Source: Cyrtodaria siliqua (lineage: Eukaryota; Mollusca; Bivalvia; Adapedonta; Hiatellidae). From it: a stretch of DNA of 64,000 nucleotides. Under the pieces are notes generated by a model. That model saw only the letters and a list, made by a program, of their open reading frames with translations. It searched no databases and was not told where the DNA came from. Below are positions 51,901 to 60,900 of the stretch, piece after piece (the stretch's first letter is position 1; each line of letters opens with the position of its first letter). Where the stretch lies: contig JAWPHD010006799.1 in NCBI GenBank assembly GCA_037043455.1, forward strand, positions 62,001 through 126,000. The letters run 5' to 3'. The position numbers and the translations under genes were made by a program.

Positions 51901-54900
51901 TACGCTTACGGAAAGCTCTTTTACCAATACTTAAAGTGTAAATTTAATATTTTTATTGAACCTTTTGATTGGGAAAACATGACGTTTTTTTGGGAAAATA
52001 CAGTCGATTTTTGCTAGGGGAAAGTGCCGATATTCGGCGGTAAAAATAACCAAAAAAAAATCACTGGAGCCAGAGGTTTAATATTTTGCATTTACTATAA
52101 GCTTATGGTCCTTTACCACGTTTGTGCAAATGGTGACCTGGGGTCACATTTGGCCCCGCCCCATGGGTCACATGTTTTACATAGAAATGTATAGGGAAAA
52201 ACTTAAAAAATCTTCTTCTCTGAAACTGCAAGACCCAGAGGTTTAATATTTTGCATTTGCTATAAGCTTATGGTCCTCTTCCAATTTTGTTCAAATGGTG
52301 ACCCTGGGGTCACACTTGGCCCCGCCCTGGGGGTCACAGTTTTACATAGGCTTGTATAGGGAAAAACTGACAAAATTCTTCTTCTCTGGAACTGCAAGAG
52401 CTAGAGGTTTACTATTTTGCATTTGCTATAAGCTTATTGTCCTCTACTAAGTTTGTTCAAATGGTGACTCTGGTGTCAAATTTGGCCGCGCCCCGGGGGA
52501 CACAGTTTTACATAGACATATATATATATAGGGAAAAAAATCTTCTCTGAAACTGCAAGAGCCAGAGGTTTAATATTTTGCATTTGCTATAAGATTATGG
52601 TCCTCTACCAAGTTTGTTCAAATGGTGACCATGGGGTCAAATTTGACCGTGCCCTGTGGGTCACAGTTTTACATAGACTTATATAGGAAACACATTAAAG
52701 TCTTCTTCTTTGGAACTACAAGAGCCATAGGTTTAATGCTATACTCTTATGGTCCTTTACCAAGTTTGTTCAAATGGTGACCATGTGGTCACATTTGGCC
52801 CCGCCCCAGGGTCATGTTTTACATAGACTTGTATAGGGAAAAACTTAAAAAATCTCCTCTGAAACCACAAAGCTCTCATATATTACATGTAGCCCTGGGG
52901 TCACATTTGGCCCTGCCCAAGGTGTTACACTCTGGCACCTTCATTTTGTATTTGATATTTACCAAACTTTGTCAGTGTCTTTATATCAGTGTTGTTATAC
53001 ACAACAGAGCCCATATTTCTTGAACAATCTTAACCAAACTTGCACAGATTGTATATGACCATAAGATTTCGAAGAAGTTTGATAATGTGCCAGTACTCAG
53101 GTGATCGATTTAGGGCCATCTGGGCCCTCTTTTTTTTAATACGGTAATGCCTGTGTTACTGTAAATGTTGCAAAACAACTGTATTATTAAACAGAAGCAT
53201 TATAAGTATCTATGATTGATCAATTATTCTCCTCTTCTTGCGAATTAGGAATTATACCATTACAAACGCCTTTATTGTATAAATGTGAATGCGCCACTAC
53301 CTATCAGTTTGTTTATATAATTATCATTATTCTATTCATTCGGCCAGTAATCCATTAATCTGATAATACGGGGTTGTGATAACTACGTCCTTTTGAAAAA
53401 ATATTTCTTTAATGTGCCGATAGCATCCATCAATTATTAACAAACAAAATACATGCAAAGCAAAACTTCAAGTTTCCAACTTGATCAAATATTCAATTGA
53501 CAATTTTCAAAATTCCATTAGCGTTAGGGATACATGTAAATGGCTGACATTCAATATTACGAACAACACTATTATAAACAACTGTTTAATATTATTCTAA
53601 CACAACCTGTGAAGTCTTTCATATACAAAAAGAAGAGAGACAGCTCTATGTTATTCTACGATAAAATACAGCTGTTCCATTAATTCCCCACGTATGGAAG
53701 CGCCACGTTACATGACGTCACTTGGTAGCGTATTTGTACCGCGCAGAACTTTGAATACAGGGGGCGCCCAATCAAACAGCCTGTAAACATAGCAGCCTGA
53801 TTACTTTGACCTCCGAGATAATATATAGTGCCTTAACAATAGCGTAAATAATGGGGTCATTGTTGTGTTAGAATTGAAATAATAAATACATACCTGTGTT
53901 TTATCGGTGAATAAAATACAGTTAGCCGTTCGGATGCGAGTAATTAAATCACTTGTTCTAAAGCACTCGTGATTTAATTACTACGCATCCGAACTCCTAA
54001 CTGTATTTTATTCACCGATAAAACACAGGTACGTGTTTATTATTTCTTAAATGCACAACAACATATACCAGATATAATTAACTTACATTTTTCACTAAAC
54101 AATGACTAATTAATCAAAAATGGAGTATTTTTTAATGTAATTAGTTTCGAAGTTCTGCATATATATAAACTGGTGCGTTTTTGATAAAAGTCAAATCGTA
54201 CTCATTTTGTTGGTCAAATCATACTCGTAAATAGCATGGGAGTGATTTAACCTGCCATGAGTACGATTTGACTGAAAAGTGAGAGTGAATTGACAAAAAC
54301 AGTACAATTTGACCTGAGTACTATTTGACAAGGAAGCATATGAAAGTGCTCTCACGCGACATTTTTACCCCATTTAATTCTCCAATGACTGGATTTTCAG
54401 TATCTGTGACGGAATCTAGAGAGAATTTTCTTGGTCAAAGGTTGTACCATCATTTATGTACAATCTAAGAAAACAGGTTGGAAATGTCAAGGTCAAATTA
54501 ATATTACCTTTTTGAATGCTTTTACCACTGACTCCAAATACACCTCAAGAAAATCCCCATAAATCGGTGTTATGCATCAAAACTTTCATTTTATATTGTC
54601 AGTCTGCTTTGCTGGCATTCCCAGTACACAAGTGACATCAAGTTAAACTATTAAGGCCAATGCTTTTGCACTATTGGTTCACAGTAACAGTTTATTTAGC
54701 TTAAACAATAAAAATATAGATTGTTTATTCTCTGTGACATATTTAACTTAAAACTTACCACTATATTGCATTTCTTGGTAATTAGAATAGCACATAATAA
54801 ATATTTATGTAGATTATGGCTGATTATACAAAAAGATGACAACATGTACTAGTCCATGAATTTATTCTCTGCTAGACATAAACAGTAAAATTTAACTGAT

Positions 54901-57900
54901 ACACTGAAATTTATATATACAACTTACCTTAAATGAAGAATGATCATTTGTTATCCATTTCACACTAAAATTTTAATCCAAAACAGATTTTGATATGAAA
55001 TAAATTATTTTAAATCTAGGTACTATGCGTTGTTTGAATGGCATAACGTATCTTGCGCAGTGACGTCATGTGCAAGAATAGTATGTAAAAAAAAAAAGCA
55101 GCACCCCAGATGTCAAATAAATGAGACTAGGGGTAAGGGATTTCAAGGGTGTGTGTATTTTTGAGTAAAAAAACACTAGGGTGGAGGAGGACTTTTAGGA
55201 CTTTTTCCAGGCTGGGTTTGAAGAAACACTTTTCTGGGTGTCGGTGGGGAGAGGGAATCTGAAGAAACTTTTTTGCTGGGAGTGTTTTTTGGAGAGTACA
55301 TCCATGGCGTATTTTTTCGATTTTTTTCCAGTAGGGCCTGAAGTAATGCTTTCCTTGTGGGTGGTGGTGCGTTTGGATAGAAACATTTATGGGTTGTTGT
55401 GGGGGTGGGGTGCAGGGAGATTTTTCTAGGTGGTGGGGCTAAGAAAGGGATTTTCAGGGGGGGTGGGAGTGGGTGCGGTGTATTTTTGGGGTGGGTTGGG
55501 ATTTGGGGCTTAAAAGTCCTTCCTTAATAGGAGTACGGATATAATCTGGAATAACTCCATCTCATATGATTAATCCCATTTCCTTTGTGTCAATTCCCAT
55601 ATAAGACATCAATTGGGAGTGGTTCCAAAAAACAAATAATCTTTGAAAGGTGGAAACGCTTGAAATAAAGACCAAAACACAACCAGACAATTCTATCACA
55701 ATCAGAAGGCTGCTTATTATGGGTTATTATTAGGTAAATGATGCTTGGGTTATTGCCTTATGAAATTTGTCTGTCCTTCAGGAACGACACCAGTGGAAGC
55801 AGTTGGTGGGGAAGCTGGATTGCTTCTGCCAAGGAAAAGGTGAGTGTAAACATAACATATAATAACGAAATGGATTTATAGTCTAATAACACTTTCATTT
55901 CAACATAATAATTGAATTGCTTTATATGCATTGCATTTACCATTGCTTTGAAAGGGATGCAGAGATTATTGACATTATATAAATACTGCATCCCTGTGAG
56001 GGTGACTGGATACTGTCAACCCAAGGAAAATAATGTCAACTTCGTTCTTATAAAAAAGAGGATGTTTTTATTTACTTTTTAACCAGTTTTGGTTCAAGTA
56101 ACCGGTTATGGTCAACGAAATAATTATATCTTAGGGGAAAAAATGCACATTACATCAACGTTTTAGTGTTTCAACGATATCTAGTATCTATTTATAAACT
56201 TGCTGTGACAACAGATTTTATCATTAGATATACATTGATTTCAAGTGGATGCGATTGGGAGGGTAACATTAAAATAATTGCTGCCTTCCAGTGACGTCAC
56301 TCCAGGGTGTGATATTACGACGAGGCGAAATATTGAATAGCCGTATATTGGGAATTTTAACGTGAAGTATAATAATGACAATTGACCTACATATCAACAC
56401 ATAGGTATGTTCTTTCGGAGTTAGTCAAATGTTAGTTACCTTTTTGACCGTGACATTATTTTTTTTCAGACTGAAAAAGCGTTTGAAATGGTGAGTCATG
56501 ATCTCACAGAGTTCACGTCTACGATGCAGAGTGACACAAAGAAAGTAGTGGACAAAACAAAGGAAACTCTGCAGGTATATATAAACGTGTGTGTTTATGA
56601 CAAACATGATTTTTATTGTATATATAAATGTATGTGTTTATGACAAACATGATTTTATATATTAATATAAAAATGGTAAATCACAAAAATGGATTTAACA
56701 TGTTGTTTTTAGCTCTACTGGCCGAAGGATGGGATGGCGAGTTGTCAGTTGTCCGTCCGTCCGTCGTTAACTTTTGTCTCGTTAAGACGATAGGGCCTTC
56801 ATTTTTCATCCGATCTTTACCAAACTTTAACAGGTTGTTAGTATCAATGAAAGCTCGGACAAGTTCGAAAACCAGCCAGATCATACCAGTAACAGCGGTG
56901 TTATGGCCCATGATTTAGTTAAAAATGCTATATTTTGCCTCGTTAAGACGATAGGGCCTTCAGTTTTCATCCTATCTTTACCAAACTTTACCACATTGTT
57001 AATATCAATGAAAGCTCGGACAAGTTCGAAAACCAGCCATATCGGATTAGTAACAGCGGAGTTATGGCCCTTGATTTAGTTAAAAATGCTATATTTTGCC
57101 TCGTTAAGACGATAGGAGCTTTGATGTTTATCCGATCTTTACCAACCTTAATCAGATTGCTAATGTCATTAAAAGCTCGGACAAGTTCGAAAACCATTTA
57201 TATCGGACCAGTAACAGCAGAGTTATGGCCCTTGATTTAGTTCAAAATGCTATATTTTGCCTCGTTAAGACGATAGGGCCTTCATTTTTCATCCGATCTT
57301 TACCAAACTTTACCACGTTGTTAATATCAATGAAAGCTCAGATAAGTTTGAAAACCAGCCATATAGGACTAGTAACAGCGGAGTTATGGCCCTTGATTTA
57401 GTTGAAAATGCTATATTTTGCCTTGTAAAGACGATAGGGGCTTCATTGTTCATCCGATCTTTACCAAACTTTATCAGATTGTTAATATCAATGAAAGCTC
57501 GGACAATTTCGAAAACCATTCATATCGGACCAGTAACAGCGGAGTTATGGCCCTTGATTTAGTTCAAAATGCTATATTTTGCCTCGTTAAGATGATAGGG
57601 GCTTCATTGTTCATCCGATCTTTACCAAACTTTATCAGATTGTTAATATCAATGAAAGCTCGGTCAAGTTTGTAAACCAGCCAGATCGGACCAGTAACAG
57701 CGGAGTTATAGGCCTTGATTTTATTAAAAATGCTACAATTTGCCTCGTCATACGATAGGGCGTTCATTTTGCATCTGATCTTTGCCAAACTTGACTAGAT
57801 TTTATGACTTTCTTGTTTTTATATTATTATTTTTTTCTCTTGAATTTTTTTTTTTTAATTTGTTTTGATTTGATTTGATAATTATTTTTTTTTAGCTCTA

Positions 57901-60900
57901 TGTTGGACCAGTCGGGCCAGTAACAGAGGAGTTATGGCTCTTGATTTTGTTAAAAATAATTAAATTTTGCCTCGTTAATACGGTAGGACCTTCATTTTTC
58001 ATGGGATCTTAACCAGACTTTACCAGATTCTTTAGATTTGATTTAGTCAAAAAGCTGTTTTTTGCCCGAAACTTTCAAAAAAAACGTAAATGGCAGTCAC
58101 TTGCTTCATTGATGTTATAAGAGTCATGTTAGTCAGTAGAGCGTCCACAGGCCCTCTTGGGCCTCTTGTTTAAGACTTGCATACCTTGAAAAAAAATGGG
58201 TACTAGAAACTGCATTGAATGTGGAAACATTTGTATGCTCATAGGCACAGAGTTTGAAACTCACAGAATAACATTCTCTAGTCTTGGATGGACTATAATT
58301 TTAATCTGAGATTAATTTGTTTGTTTAAACTAGATTTTATTTATTTGGGGTTAAATGCCTGAAGCTTTAAAGTTCATATGAAAAAGAGACAGCCCTTAGA
58401 TTCTTTCACACTAATCCCTCACACATACATAGAAGATGTACTATTAACTTTTACAATGCAGCAGCAGCAATCGAGTGAGGACAGTAACAAGACAGCGTCA
58501 GACAAGATGAAGCAGAGTTTCCACAGCTTGATGGAAGGAATCACGCACATGCTCACTGTGGACCCCGAGGATACCTCTCTGCCCAAATCGCACATGTCAC
58601 AACCAACTACTGGCCTATTTGATAGGGCTACGGTAACACTCAGTTATTTGTTTTGTATATATAAAGGCATCATTCCAAGTAAGGATAGATCTGCACTGTC
58701 CGTTAAACAGGTAACTGACCCTGTTATTTGACCAATTAAAGTTGCATAAGGTATTTACACCTGTTAATAAAGCATGTGTGGTCCCAATCTCTATCAGTGT
58801 TATTTTAAAAGATCTTAAAATGTTGATATTAGAAATATCTTAGTACCGGTAGTGTACACATGTTAGTCTCATTAAAGTTGTTCTTGTCTGGAACCAATTT
58901 AAGATGGTTGTTTCATACTTTACCTCGTCGTCGGAACCCACGTTTAATTGATTACGTTATCAATCAACTCAGCAGAGTTCCAACAATGATTTGACCTATT
59001 AATATAACAACTTTACAGGCACGTCTACGAGCCATTCAGGTGGACACTGGTACATACCTACGCGAGCCCAGTGGACCACCAGAACATTATGCCAGGTGGC
59101 TGCAGTCATTTGACATGGACAAACATAAAGGGGATGTATCTGACCTTCTAGTGACAATGGTGGAGGTTAGGTCCCTCTACACAACTCTGGTACGTATAAC
59201 TGGTCTGGCATAGTAGATGCTTAACTGACCTAACTCAAGGTTTACCACCACTAATTGCATGTAAACCTCCGAGGTGTAGTCGAATGTAGTTCCTATAATA
59301 AAAAGTAATACCTCCTTTTTTGATGAAAACGGGCATTATAAGTAGGGGAAAACTGCCCATCTCTATTTGATTTTGTGGTTATATGTATAAGAAGCGTATT
59401 AATAGGTTTTACCGGATCACTGATGAACATTTTCGAATTTCGACTCTATGCTTACACTTTGTGAGCAATGAAAACAGCTGTACCCATGACCTGTTTAGTA
59501 AACAAACAAGAACTTTCTTACATGTGACCCCACCTTTTCTGGTGATTTTTCAAGTGGAAAATTAGTTTTCTATATGAACATTACACTGCTGCATTATCCA
59601 TACTTGAGTTGAATTTGCAGCAAATCATTAATATGTGACACTTTAACATTAGTGTCTATGGGGAAAATAATTAGTGGTATAATACCTCAAGCTCAAAAGA
59701 GCTCTACGATTATGCACCTATCATTATTTTCCCCCCATAAGGTGGGGCAGACACACCCAGAGAAATTAGACAAATGCCAAAGCTTATTGGCTTATCTCAC
59801 CCCTAGGACTTGCAGCTGTTGTCAAATTCCAAATTCAATTCAGAAAAGAATTAGACAAATCTCAGAAATAATTTAATTCCCTGAATAAAGTATGACTCTA
59901 TCTTAATTCCCCACCCTGTGCCATTGCTGTTGTTCTAATTCCCACCTTTCATATTGATGTCTATTTCTTTGGGTACTGGTATGCCTACCTCAACCCACTG
60001 GTTTTGTCTATTCTCTATGATATGCTCCCATGCCACATAAATAATATATTTAAATCAGTACTGACAAAAACACATTGAATAATTATTCATGTATATATTT
60101 GGTTTTGAAAGAACAAGCCAGGTTTCTTTATTCTTGAACAACATTACCATTCTTTATTCATAAAATAATTGTATATCTTTTCTTGAACAGTTTTACTGTT
60201 TCTTTCTAGGGTTTCCTGCTTGTGCAATAATGCAGTTTATCACATAACATGAGGTGTGGGAGTGTAATAACACCATTTGATATTTTCAATATTCCACTAG
60301 TGGTATAACATAACTGTAATGACGCCATGGACGTCACGTTAATGTACGTTTTCTGACGTAATGTGACGCAAGTTATGTAATAAATAGAATCTCACATTCG
60401 TTCTCATTCATTATTGAATTTATTAAAGTCGTTAGCAAAAATGATATAATGTTCGGCAAGAGCCTCGCATTATGTCATTTTGCCAACTCGTTCAATAAAT
60501 TCAATAATGAATGAGAATGAATGTGAGATTCTATTTATGTAAGATCCTCTATTTATAAGAGACAATGGCATTTTGATTTTGTGGGGGAGGGATGTATACA
60601 AATCATGGGTGTTCATCTTCACTTTGTTTTGTAATACCAATAATTGAGATGTTTCTAAGGAAACAAGATAGTACCGGTAAATATGTAAACATATTAGTTT
60701 CAGGCTTATAACTTGAAAACCAATCGCCAAACTTCATACACTTACAAACCAAGTCTTCTTCTTGTGCCTTTTGATATAGAAAACTTAATAATATCAAAAT
60801 TAAGAGATAACCATGCTAATATTTTCAATCTGGGACGGAATGCGAGTGGTTTTCAAACCAACCACATACCGGCCCAGATTGAAAACATTAGCATGGTTAT

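Larger units (their letters stand above)
49933..53131 (-). mobile_element. Helentron/HINE-like element, family C
   Basis: On the minus strand it starts with AGAGGGCCCAGATGGCCC then GATCACCTGAG. It contains about ten units of roughly 170-180 bp (plus-strand motifs AAATCTTCTTCTCTGAAACT, GCTATAAGCTTATGGTCCT, GGTGACCCTGGGGTCA). It ends with a GGACGGACGGAC tract, a hairpin GAGCC-TTT-GGCTC within GATCA/GGTGATC, and CTAA. Split by an insertion at 50712-52066. Confidence 0.72.
49478..54335. mobile_element. Possible 4.9-kb inverted-repeat element containing nested elements
   Basis: The left arm near 49478-49565 (TCCTGTCAAACTGTAGTGAA, GTCAAATTTTACT, GGTCAAATCGTACTCATT) is inverted relative to the right arm near 54250-54335 (reverse: TCCTTGTCAAATAGTACTCA, GGTCAAATTGTACTG, CAGTCAAATCGTACTCATG). 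A family C element occupies most of the interior. No transposase seen. Confidence 0.45.

Noticed and set aside
56628..57788. Several 70-95-codon frames in BSDC1 intron 3
   Set aside because: They follow the 160-bp units of a family B element in both strands and lack independent support.
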